Shown: piece by piece, positions 53,205 to 60,167 of the stretch
Position numbering within the stretch: the stretch's first letter is position 1
Layout: each line of letters begins with the position of its first letter
DNA from: Ornithinibacillus salinisoli
GTDB lineage: Bacteria > Bacillota > Bacilli > Bacillales > Amphibacillaceae
Assembly: GCF_042682545.1 (NCBI RefSeq)
Contig: NZ_JBHUHQ010000015.1
Direction: 5' to 3' (one strand)
Length of the DNA stretch: 64,000 nucleotides
Made by a program: the position numbers and the translations under genes
Notes under the pieces: model-generated
The model's database searches: none
What the model was told of the DNA's origin: nothing
What the model saw: only the letters and a program-made list of their open reading frames with translations

Positions 53205-53624
53205 GTGGTAGTGAAAAAAGTAATAGTATGTATTTTAGTAACCTGGTTTGTTTTACTTTTTACTGCGATCAATACTCATGCGACTAATAGAGATAGCAGC
53301 CTATTAGAAGATTTTTTGAAGGAAGTTGAAGAGGTATTAGCGGTTCAAAGGATTGTGATCCAGGATGTATTTCTAGATCAGAATGAACTTTCATTAAAAG
53401 GGAGGGAAGAAGATTTAAGAGATTTTTTGAAAAAAGTTAGTTCGGAAAAAAATAGTAATCTGGAAAATTATCAGCAGGGGTACCTTTCTCGTTTAACGAA
53501 AGCGAAAAACACCTTGATGGAAAGAAACCTCGAGGATTTTGAAAAAAAGAAAGAAGAAGAACTTCGTACAGAAATTGGACAAGATGTGGAGGATTATTTG
53601 GAAGAGTTACTTAATGAAAAATAA
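53205..53624 (+). CDS. Secreted acidic coiled-coil protein (first of the signal peptidase operon)
   Basis: A 139-residue protein with a signal peptide (about 1-26, cleavage after THA likely) and a mature part almost wholly helical and rich in Glu, Lys and Leu, ending DVEDYLEELLNEK. No family recognised. GTG start, with a second GTG two codons later; AAAGG lies upstream. It is followed closely by two other secreted helical proteins and a signal peptidase gene, suggesting a joint export unit. Confidence 0.7.
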   Translation: MVVKKVIVCILVTWFVLLFTAINTHATNRDSSLLEDFLKEVEEVLAVQRIVIQDVFLDQNELSLKGREEDLRDFLKKVSSEKNSNLENYQQGYLSRLTKAKNTLMERNLEDFEKKKEEELRTEIGQDVEDYLEELLNEK

Positions 53625-53649
53625 TAAAAATGAGAGGGAGTTTATGAAA

Positions 53650-54432
53650 ATGAAATTAGGCTTAGGAACAATGAAAGGGAAAATTGTTGCCGGTGTATTG
53701 GTTGCAGGAGTTATTTCAGGTACTGGAGTTGCTTTTGCAAATACAGATGCGGGGGAAAACCTAAGGCAATGGTATAATGGCATGTTTAATCAAACTGTAG
53801 ATAATATTGAGGGTGAAGTGACTGAGTATGGTGAGAGTCGAATGCCTGAATTGATGGAGGAGTATGAAGGATTAAAGTCAGAGGCAGAGCTGGAAATCGA
53901 TTTGACAAGAGATATGGAAACGAATGAGTCATTGGAAGAAATATTGGCTGCGAAGATGAGTCATATTCAATCATTGGATGCAGAGCAACAAGAGATCTTA
54001 GAGAATATTGGATTGGAGTTTTATAACGTTTACTTGGATGGATTTTTTGAAATTCAGCGTTTACAAGGAGAAGGTCTAGAGTATGCGACGAACGATTTAA
54101 CAGCGTTTACGGATGAAGTTGGACAAGCATCTGTAGATCAAATGACTACTGATTTAAACACAGCAAGAGACGAAGCTGTAACTGATTTAGAGGATGCGAT
54201 ACGTGAAGCACAAGAAGCATTGACAGCTGAATTAGAAAACCAAGAAGAGATTATCACTCGTAATTTAATTCAACAAGTAGATTGGCATATTAATGATTTA
54301 CGTACGACTGTTACGGAGCTTTTAAATGGCCTAGTAGAGGAGCAACAAGCAATTATTGTAGCTGCTGCAGAGGAATTGGAAGCTGACGCTTTAGAAGCAT
54401 TAGATGAAGTAGTTTCTGGTATTAACGAATAA
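53650..54432 (+). CDS. Secreted acidic coiled-coil protein, long paralog
   Basis: A 260-residue protein. Signal peptide about 1-27 (GKIVAGVLVAGVISGTGVAFA), then NTDAGENLRQWYNGMFNQTV, which matches the start of the protein at 54492 (shared pattern DxDxG-x3-L-x2-W-[YF]). The rest is long alpha-helix with heptad-like spacing and Glu, Asp and Ala abundance, e.g. the AREAQEAL-type stretches near 190-215. No catalytic motif. ATG at 53650 has GAGGGAG 9 bases upstream; an ATG two codons earlier is possible. Function unknown; an extracellular fibre or surface protein would fit the composition. Confidence 0.7.
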   Translation: MKLGLGTMKGKIVAGVLVAGVISGTGVAFANTDAGENLRQWYNGMFNQTVDNIEGEVTEYGESRMPELMEEYEGLKSEAELEIDLTRDMETNESLEEILAAKMSHIQSLDAEQQEILENIGLEFYNVYLDGFFEIQRLQGEGLEYATNDLTAFTDEVGQASVDQMTTDLNTARDEAVTDLEDAIREAQEALTAELENQEEIITRNLIQQVDWHINDLRTTVTELLNGLVEEQQAIIVAAAEELEADALEALDEVVSGINE

Positions 54433-54444
54433 AAATATGGGTGA

Positions 54445-54468
54445 GCCCCACCACTTATGTGGTGGGGC
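54445..54468 (+). other. Stable intercistronic hairpin
   Basis: GCCCCACCAC-TTAT-GTGGTGGGGC, a 10-base GC-rich stem with a 4-base loop, located between two secreted-protein genes. There is no T-run, so it is more likely an RNA-stability or processing element than a terminator. Confidence 0.75.
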
Positions 54469-54491
54469 ATCACTATAAAGGAGGTTAATTG

Positions 54492-54941
54492 ATGATGCAT
54501 CGTAAACTAACAAAAATTGTAGTTGGAGCTCTTTTTTTAATAGTTGTCCTTGGTAGCAGCTTTACAATTGTTTTTGCTGATCAAGATATTGGAGCAATGT
54601 TAACAGGGTGGTTTGATCGGAAAACGGAGGAATCTATTGGCGAGATAGAAGAAGTTGTATGGAATGAACAAGAGAATCAAACAAATCGTTTAAAAGAAGA
54701 GTTGCGATTGGCAATTGATGCTGCTGAACAACAGTTGGATGAATTTGTAGAAGCAGAAAAAAAACAGCGAGTGGAAGAATTGGAAAGGTATTCAGATGAA
54801 TTAGTGAATGAGATGGATATTGATAACTCTGCATTGGAGAGTGAGATACAAGCAGAATTAGACCGCATTTTGAATGAGGCGAAGGATGAGATGGAGCTAC
54901 TACTAGAAAATGAATACGAGGAGCATGGTGGTGAGGAATAA
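54492..54941 (+). CDS. Secreted acidic coiled-coil protein, short paralog
   Basis: A 149-residue protein with a signal peptide (about 1-28; ALFLIVVLGSSFTIVFA) followed by DQDIGAMLTGWFDRKTEESI, the same post-signal motif as the protein at 53650. The remainder is a single long charged helix with many Glu. The stop overlaps the start of the signal peptidase gene (TAATG), indicating coupling. ATG at 54492 lies 7 bases after AAAGGAGG. Confidence 0.72.
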   Translation: MMHRKLTKIVVGALFLIVVLGSSFTIVFADQDIGAMLTGWFDRKTEESIGEIEEVVWNEQENQTNRLKEELRLAIDAAEQQLDEFVEAEKKQRVEELERYSDELVNEMDIDNSALESEIQAELDRILNEAKDEMELLLENEYEEHGGEE

Positions 54942-55537
54942 TGAGTAGAAATACAAAAGAAAGCGTATCGGTATCTGAGGTTGAAGAGGAATTAGAGGAA
55001 GAAGGCAGTGGAAAAAGTAAGAAAGCTAATCAACAGCAAGGGAAGAAGTCTAGCGTGATGAGCTGGGTTATCTTTGGATTGATATTGCTAAGTGTATTTT
55101 TGCTATTTCGTAATATTATAGGTTTTACTGTGATTGCTGGGAATTCCATGAATCCGACATTGGAGGAAAATGACGTATTACTAATGAGTGGTTTTTTTTA
55201 TGACATTGAACGTAATGATGTTATTGTTTATCGCGATGAAAACGGATTTGATGTGATTAAACGAGTAATTGGAATGCCCAATGAAACAATTGAGATTAGA
55301 GATGGGATCGTGTTTGTGAATGGTATTCCAATGGATGAGAGCTTTGTAATGGGAACACCCAATGATTTGGAAGTAACGGAGGTTAGTGAAAATACATATT
55401 TTTTAATTGGTGATAATAGACAGCCTGGAGCAAGCTTGGATAGTAGAGACAGTGAAGTCGGTACGATAGCGGAAGAGCAAATTAAAGGGGAAATAGTACT
55501 ATCCGTATTTCCACTTGGAGGTATAAAAGCAGAATAA
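54941..55537 (+). CDS. lepB: Signal peptidase I
   Basis: A 198-residue type I signal peptidase, prokaryotic (Ser/Lys dyad) type: nucleophile Ser69 in GNSMNPTL, general base Lys107 in DVIKRVIG, and GDNR box at 157-160. One membrane helix (about 41-58) preceded by an unusually acidic, lysine-containing cytoplasmic tail of 40 residues. It is translationally coupled to the secreted coiled-coil gene, so it may process those proteins in particular, as SipW does for TasA in B. subtilis; unlike SipW it has the Ser/Lys dyad rather than Ser/His. Confidence 0.93.
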   Translation: MSRNTKESVSVSEVEEELEEEGSGKSKKANQQQGKKSSVMSWVIFGLILLSVFLLFRNIIGFTVIAGNSMNPTLEENDVLLMSGFFYDIERNDVIVYRDENGFDVIKRVIGMPNETIEIRDGIVFVNGIPMDESFVMGTPNDLEVTEVSENTYFLIGDNRQPGASLDSRDSEVGTIAEEQIKGEIVLSVFPLGGIKAE

Positions 55538-55539
55538 AA

Positions 55540-55588
55540 GGTGCCTGTCACCGGCATTTTTCGACAAAAACCGGGTGGTGACAGGCAC
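55540..55588. repeat. REP palindrome, class B
   Basis: Left arm GGTGCCTGTCACC, centre GGCATTTTTCGACAAAAACC then GGGT, right arm GGTGACAGGCAC. It lies 2 bases after the signal peptidase stop. Confidence 0.92.
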
Positions 55589-55630
55589 ATGGAATAAATT
55601 CCCTATTAAATTTGATAGATTCTATTGTTG

Positions 55631-55746
55631 TATACTATTGGTTATTTGTTATATACTATATTAAGTTATTTATTCGTTAGATAAATTAATGGTTGTTGAA
55701 TTACGGTATTAATGTATCATAATATCTGTTATTTACGTTATACTAT
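55631..55746. promoter_or_regulatory. Three TATACTAT repeats upstream of glpX
   Basis: TATACTAT at 55631-55638, 55652-55659 and 55739-55746 in an extremely AT-rich leader. Some may be -10 boxes; the number suggests alternative starts or a binding site. No clear -35 partner. Confidence 0.3.
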
Positions 55747-55818
55747 ATTATTCGTTTTTTAATAGTTTACAAGTAAATAAGAAATAACAATCAAGACTAA
55801 CATAAGGGAGTTTTATAG

Positions 55819-56760
55819 GTGGAACATTTACTAAAAGATTTTCTTCAAGTAACGGAACGAGCTGCGGTTGCAACGTTACCTTGGATAGGAAAAGGTAATA
55901 AAATCGAAGCAGACCAAGCGGCAACTACTTCTATGCGAGAGAACTTAAAGCAAATCGAAATGCAAGGTGTCATTGTTATTGGTGAAGGTGAAATTGATGA
56001 GGCACCAATGCTATTTATAGGTGAAAAAGTTGGTAACGGAAATGGGGAAGCAGTTGACATCGCAGTAGATCCGATTGATGGAACGACTCCAGTATCAGAA
56101 GGAAACGATAATGGGATTGCGGTTATAGCGGCGGCGCCAAAAGGTACACTTTTACATGCACCGGACATGTACATGGAAAAACTTGCTGTAGGACCGGAAG
56201 CTGTAGGGAAAATTGATATTGATGCACCACTTATAGAAAACTTACATCAAGTTGCAAAGGCGAAAGGTAAAAAAATTTCAGAGATGAATGTATTTGTTCA
56301 GGATAGGCCAAGACATGAAGAAGCCGTTCGCATTATGAGAGAAGCGGGTGCAACTGTTCATTTATTTCGTGATGGAGATGTTTTGCGTGCGATCACACCA
56401 AGTATGAAGGATATGGACATGGATATGTTTTATAATATTGGCGGTGCACCAGAGGGAGTACTATCAGCAGTTGCAATAAAATGTCTCGGTGGTGAGATGC
56501 AAGCGAAATTATCGTTTAGAAACGAAGAAGAGTATGATCGTTGTTTGAAAATGGGAATAAAAAATCCAAAAGCTGCATTGAAGCATCATCAATTAGTAGC
56601 ATCAAACCAAGGAATTTTTGTTGCAACAGCAATTACGGATACATTGTTCTTAAAAGGCATACGTGATGATAATGATGAGCTTGTGACCGAAACACTTGTA
56701 ATAGATGGTATGACGAAAGAATGGAAGAAAATCAAAACAGATCAATTTGTTAATGTCTAA
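55819..56760 (+). CDS. glpX: Fructose-1,6-bisphosphatase class II
   Basis: A 313-residue gluconeogenic phosphatase of the GlpX family. Motifs: GEGEIDEAPML and the metal site DPIDGTTPVSEGNDNGIAVI at about 90-110, FRDGDVLRAITPSM, and NIGGAPEGVLSAVA. GTG start preceded by AAGGGAG. A strong terminator follows. Confidence 0.95.
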   Translation: MEHLLKDFLQVTERAAVATLPWIGKGNKIEADQAATTSMRENLKQIEMQGVIVIGEGEIDEAPMLFIGEKVGNGNGEAVDIAVDPIDGTTPVSEGNDNGIAVIAAAPKGTLLHAPDMYMEKLAVGPEAVGKIDIDAPLIENLHQVAKAKGKKISEMNVFVQDRPRHEEAVRIMREAGATVHLFRDGDVLRAITPSMKDMDMDMFYNIGGAPEGVLSAVAIKCLGGEMQAKLSFRNEEEYDRCLKMGIKNPKAALKHHQLVASNQGIFVATAITDTLFLKGIRDDNDELVTETLVIDGMTKEWKKIKTDQFVNV

Positions 56761-56770
56761 TCATATGATG

Positions 56771-56811
56771 AACAACCTTTCATGAACTAGTCACATGAAA
56801 GGTTGTTTTTT
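56771..56811 (+). terminator. Rho-independent terminator of glpX
   Basis: AACAACCTTTCATG / CATGAAAGGTTGTT, a 14-base perfect stem, loop AACTAGTCA, then TTTTT. Confidence 0.92.
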
Positions 56812-56863
56812 ACGTTAAAGTGTAAATAATAAGATTGATAGAATTACACTGGATAGATGAAAA

Positions 56864-56891
56864 CGACATAAATCGACAGGTGACAGGCACC
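56864..56891. repeat. Half REP (right arm)
   Basis: CGACATAAATCGACAGGTGA then CAGGCACC. Its final base is also the last base of the CHY zinc-finger stop codon on the minus strand. Confidence 0.83.
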
Positions 56892-57208
56892 TAATTAACT
56901 TCAAAATAAAGGTGATAATGCGTTTGGCAGCCTTCGTTAAATAGGGAATTGCAGTTGACGCATTTACTTGTTTGCATGTATTCATTAATCGTATGTTCGT
57001 AGCGACACACTCCACATAATATAGCCTGTATATCAAAATCCTGTTTTGGCCAGGGAGTTATGGGATGCTGTTCACACTCCTGGTGACACATGTAGCATGG
57101 GTAGTATTTATTACAACATTTAAATTTAATAGCTATAATATCAGTCTGTGAATGATAGTGTATACACCGGGTTTCACGGTCCACTAGCTGCCCATATACC
57201 TTTTCCAA
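56891..57208 (-). CDS. CHY zinc finger protein
   Basis: A 105-residue zinc protein with the CHY-type finger: CIHYHS, KCCNKYYPCYMCHQECEQH, CGVCRYEH and CVNCNSLFNEGC provide about a dozen Cys/His ligands. Function in bacteria is unknown; eukaryotic relatives include ubiquitin ligases and Hot13. TTG start 7 bases after AGGAGGG. Confidence 0.85.
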   Translation of the reverse strand: MEKVYGQLVDRETRCIHYHSQTDIIAIKFKCCNKYYPCYMCHQECEQHPITPWPKQDFDIQAILCGVCRYEHTINEYMQTSKCVNCNSLFNEGCQTHYHLYFEVN

Positions 57209-57329
57209 TTTTGACCCTCCTGCTCGTGAAAAATCCTTAATAGAAATTGCTATTCACAGTGTACTATATGAAGTGATTCACGAATAGTGGAAAGCAAAAA
57301 GGATAATTCTATCAAGTGAAATGACGCAT

Positions 57330-57367
57330 TGACAAATAACGACAAAAACCGACGGGTGACAGGCACC
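57330..57367. repeat. Half REP (right arm), class B
   Basis: TGACAAATAACGACAAAAAC then CGACGGGTGACAGGCACC. It abuts the 3' end of the minus-strand HpaB-like gene; the gene's final codon begins one base further. Confidence 0.83.
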
Positions 57368-58771
57368 CTAATTATTTTGTTTGTAGCTGTTGTAAAGGTC
57401 GCTTGCTAGCGTGCTTGGGTTTCCAAAAAAGAAACGTTCGTATTGTGTTTGACGGGTAGCAAATGGACTCATCGTGACATCCCAAGCTAGGCGAAATAGT
57501 TTAACACGGTCCTTAGCATTGTGTTTTGCGCTTTGTAAATATTGATCCAGATCTGGTCTAATAGCCGACTCAAAATCCGCCTCAGTTGGTATCATAATCA
57601 TTCCACTGGCACCAAGTAGTTGAATTGCCTCTATTATACTCGGATATATCTTTGGAAAAATACAACTCGCAGTTTGCAATGGTGTTAGCTCTGGTCGCAT
57701 TAATCCAAACTCATCGATACTTGCATTTGTTTCGGCCTTTAGGAGCAATGCTTTCATTGTTTCAAGTGTACAAATTATCTCAGCCATTTTTTCATGAACA
57801 TGGGAATATCCTCCGATATCAATTGTCTGTACTATTTCTTCCGTAACATCTGCAATAAATTCTAGTTTTACAATTTGTCTGTTTATCACTTGATGCAATG
57901 CAAATGGCCGAAACGCACTCTGGCGTTGAAAATTATTAGCAACGTGGAGATTTTTGTAAAAAAACAATCTTTCCCAAGGGACAAGAACATTATCAAAAAC
58001 AACAATGGTGTCCATTTCTTCGAAGCGGGAGCTTAATGGATAATCATAGGCATTGTTCCCTAATACAAAGGTTTCTCGACATATAAATTTTAATCCTTTT
58101 GTATCACTAGGAATAGAAAAAGCGAATGCATTGTCAGAATCGTTAAGACCACCAGGAGAAAAAACAAGAATTTCATCTGTCATGCCGCCCTGTGTAGCTA
58201 AAAGTCTTGCTCCTTTTATTATAATTCCATTGTCTGATTCACCTACAATTTTAGCAGCAATTGGTTCATCTGAATCTTCTAAGTAGAACGGTGATCGATT
58301 AACCTGAGGATTAATGAAAGTATGGGTGAATGATAAGTCATTTTCCCTTGCCTGTTCATAAAATGTAACGAGATGGTCTGGAAAACAGTTGTCTTTTCCT
58401 TCTAGTAAACTAGCAGATGAGGCTAATGACATAAGTACTGTATTCATATAATCTGGACTTCTTCCAAGCATCCCATGACAACTTTTGGCCCATTCTTGAA
58501 TCATCTTACTTCTGTTTGCGAGATCATTTTTCGTTTTTGGCGGCTGATAGGAAGTTCCGATTTTTTCACCGGTAATTGGAGAGTCGTAAGTCATAAAATC
58601 TACTCGTTCTGGATCCTGTTGTAAATCATATAGTTTAGCTTGGCTCTGGATAGCTCCTTTATATGCAGGATGTTCGGAAATTTTCCCTGAAATTCTTTCA
58701 CCGTTTAACCATATTTCGTTCTTCAAATTGTTTATCCTATTAATGAAATCTATACCTGTTATTGCAGGCAT
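57368..58771 (-). CDS. 4-hydroxyphenylacetate 3-monooxygenase-like flavoprotein (HpaB family)
   Basis: A 467-residue protein of the HpaB/PvcC flavin-dependent monooxygenase family, acyl-CoA dehydrogenase fold. Family landmarks: VDFMTYDSPITGEKIGTSY, HGMLGRSPDYMNTVL, INPQVNRSP, AKIVGESDNGIIIKGARLLATQG and VLVPWERLF. HpaB works with a flavin reductase (HpaC); none is adjacent, so it must use a remote one. Substrate unknown. The ATG pair at 58774/58771 follows AGGGGTGGGG; an 11-residue hydrophobic N-terminal extension is possible in frame but without a site. Confidence 0.87.
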   Translation of the reverse strand: MPAITGIDFINRINNLKNEIWLNGERISGKISEHPAYKGAIQSQAKLYDLQQDPERVDFMTYDSPITGEKIGTSYQPPKTKNDLANRSKMIQEWAKSCHGMLGRSPDYMNTVLMSLASSASLLEGKDNCFPDHLVTFYEQARENDLSFTHTFINPQVNRSPFYLEDSDEPIAAKIVGESDNGIIIKGARLLATQGGMTDEILVFSPGGLNDSDNAFAFSIPSDTKGLKFICRETFVLGNNAYDYPLSSRFEEMDTIVVFDNVLVPWERLFFYKNLHVANNFQRQSAFRPFALHQVINRQIVKLEFIADVTEEIVQTIDIGGYSHVHEKMAEIICTLETMKALLLKAETNASIDEFGLMRPELTPLQTASCIFPKIYPSIIEAIQLLGASGMIMIPTEADFESAIRPDLDQYLQSAKHNAKDRVKLFRLAWDVTMSPFATRQTQYERFFFGNPSTLASDLYNSYKQNN

Positions 58772-58849
58772 CATCCCCACCCCTAACAATAAAAGTAAAA
58801 TAAACACCTATATACCAATATATTAAAGCCTATTAAATATGTTCCAATA

Positions 58850-58899
58850 GGTGCCTGTCACCGACAAATTCCGACAATATTCGGGAGGTGACAGGCACC
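58850..58899. repeat. REP palindrome, class B
   Basis: Left arm GGTGCCTGTCACC, centre GACAAATTCCGACAATATTC then GGGA, right arm GGTGACAGGCACC; perfect outer arms. It is open in frame with the epimerase gene downstream, creating a misleading long ORF that starts in the repeat. Confidence 0.93.
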
Positions 58900-58982
58900 G
58901 TATTAATATGGTAGGATGTATTGTGTGCTTTGTTATGAGGGGCATTTTTTTGGCTATAGGCTATTTAGATGGGAGACTTTTT

Positions 58983-59846
58983 ATGTATAAGATTGAAACG
59001 TTTGAAGAGCAATCTTTCACGATGTATCAACTAAGTAACGCAGATTTTAGCGCTTGGCTAACGATTTGTCCTGAACGTGGTGGTATTATAACATCGTTTG
59101 GTGTAGATGGAAATGAACAGCTTTACTTAAATAAAGAAACATTGTACGACCGAAGTAAAAATATTCGGGGCGGAATTCCAATATTATTTCCTATTGCTGG
59201 AGAGCTGAAACAGGGAAAATATGAATGGGATGGAGAAACATATGAGTTACCTAATCATGGCTTGGCGAGGATCCACCCTTGGGAAGTGGTGGAAAAGAAG
59301 CAGGAGGAAGACCAGGCTTCTATAACGATTCGCTTTGTAAGTAGTATTAGTACGAAAGAGGTTTACCCGTTTGATTTTGATGTTTTATTTACATATACAT
59401 TTGGATCGAATAAATTATTAATTGAACAAAGCTTTTCTAACCTTTCAGACTCAGAGATGCCAATCTATGTAGGATTACATCCGTATTTTAAGACCGAGCA
59501 TAAAAAAGTTATGCTCAAAACAGATGCAAAGAAATTTTTAGATTTCAAAGATAATGAAGTAAAGGAATTTCATGGCAGTGTTGATATGTCGGATAGAGAT
59601 GAATCTGTCGTGCTTTTGGGTGCGGAAGAAAGAAAAGTATCTATTGAGTTAGGTACAGGTCAGGAAGTCCAAATGGAAACTGGGTCAGAATATAAATACA
59701 CAGTTATCTGGACTGAGCGTGATAAGGAATTCGTTTGTGTTGAACCTTGGATGGCGCAGGCTGGAGAGTTAAACCGTAAAAAAGAACTAGTTATGATTGA
59801 CCCAAAAGAAACCTTAGACACATTTGTAAGCTTTATAGTTGAATAA
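58983..59846 (+). CDS. Aldose 1-epimerase family protein
   Basis: A 287-residue mutarotase-fold protein. GGIITSFGVDGNEQLYL, NIRGGIPILFPIAGEL, LPNHGLARIHPWEV and VYVGLHPYFKT-type motifs (PIYVGLHPYFKTEHKK here) are those of the aldose/hexose-6-phosphate epimerase family, with the catalytic His in the two H-P positions and Glu near the C-terminus (VCVEPWMAQ). ATG at 58983 has GGGAG upstream; the in-frame extension to 58851 is derived from a REP and has no ribosome site. Confidence 0.85.
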   Translation: MYKIETFEEQSFTMYQLSNADFSAWLTICPERGGIITSFGVDGNEQLYLNKETLYDRSKNIRGGIPILFPIAGELKQGKYEWDGETYELPNHGLARIHPWEVVEKKQEEDQASITIRFVSSISTKEVYPFDFDVLFTYTFGSNKLLIEQSFSNLSDSEMPIYVGLHPYFKTEHKKVMLKTDAKKFLDFKDNEVKEFHGSVDMSDRDESVVLLGAEERKVSIELGTGQEVQMETGSEYKYTVIWTERDKEFVCVEPWMAQAGELNRKKELVMIDPKETLDTFVSFIVE

Positions 59847-59880
59847 GGAATGAAATTAATTCAGATGTCGATTTTTTATC

Positions 59881-59895
59881 GATGCCTGTCACTCA
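59881..59895. repeat. Decayed REP left arm
   Basis: GATGCCTGTCACTCA resembles a class C left arm with changes; no right arm follows. Confidence 0.45.
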
Positions 59896-59903
59896 TAAAA
59901 TCT

Positions 59904-59964
59904 GTTAAAGATAAGGGTAAAGATGAAGAAATCCCTTTTTCTTTAACGTTTTTTTTTTTTTTTT
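59904..59964 (+). terminator. Rho-independent terminator of the epimerase gene with a 16-T tract
   Basis: GTTAAAG-ATAAGGG pairs with CCCTTTTT-CTTTAAC around a 15-base loop, followed by G and 16 consecutive T (59949-59964), an unusually long T-run. Confidence 0.82.
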
Positions 59965-60025
59965 GAATTTATCGGCAGTTAAAGCTCAGCATGTGAGAGA
60001 GTGTTTAGTTTGTAAAAAATTGTAA

Positions 60026-60038
60026 AGTGCCAGACACC
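60026..60038. repeat. Decayed REP remnant
   Basis: AGTGCCAGACACC, similar to the joined arms remnant at 31560. Confidence 0.35.
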
Positions 60039-60086
60039 TACAAAAAGTAGTTTGAAAATTATTTAATTAGGGTATAGACTTGTTAT

Positions 60087-60109
60087 AGGAGGTGATTGTG
60101 ATGGGGTAA
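60087..60109 (+). promoter_or_regulatory. Perfect ribosome site followed by a two-codon ORF
   Basis: AGGAGGTGAT is a full match to the 16S rRNA 3' end. ATG GGG TAA begins 4 bases later (60101-60109). Then 58 bases lead to the BCCT gene. It could be a regulatory leader or the relic of a lost gene. Confidence 0.4.
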
Positions 60110-60167
60110 AGATTATATTGTTACACTGTAAAAAAACTGAATAATTAAAATCTTACTGGGGGTAAAC

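Noticed and set aside
53539..53643. A longer start for the coiled-coil protein at 53650
   Set aside because: It overlaps the preceding gene in another frame and would bury the signal peptide behind 35 charged residues.
58851..58982. N-terminal extension of the aldose epimerase
   Set aside because: It is translated REP sequence, has no ribosome site, and family homology starts at 58983.
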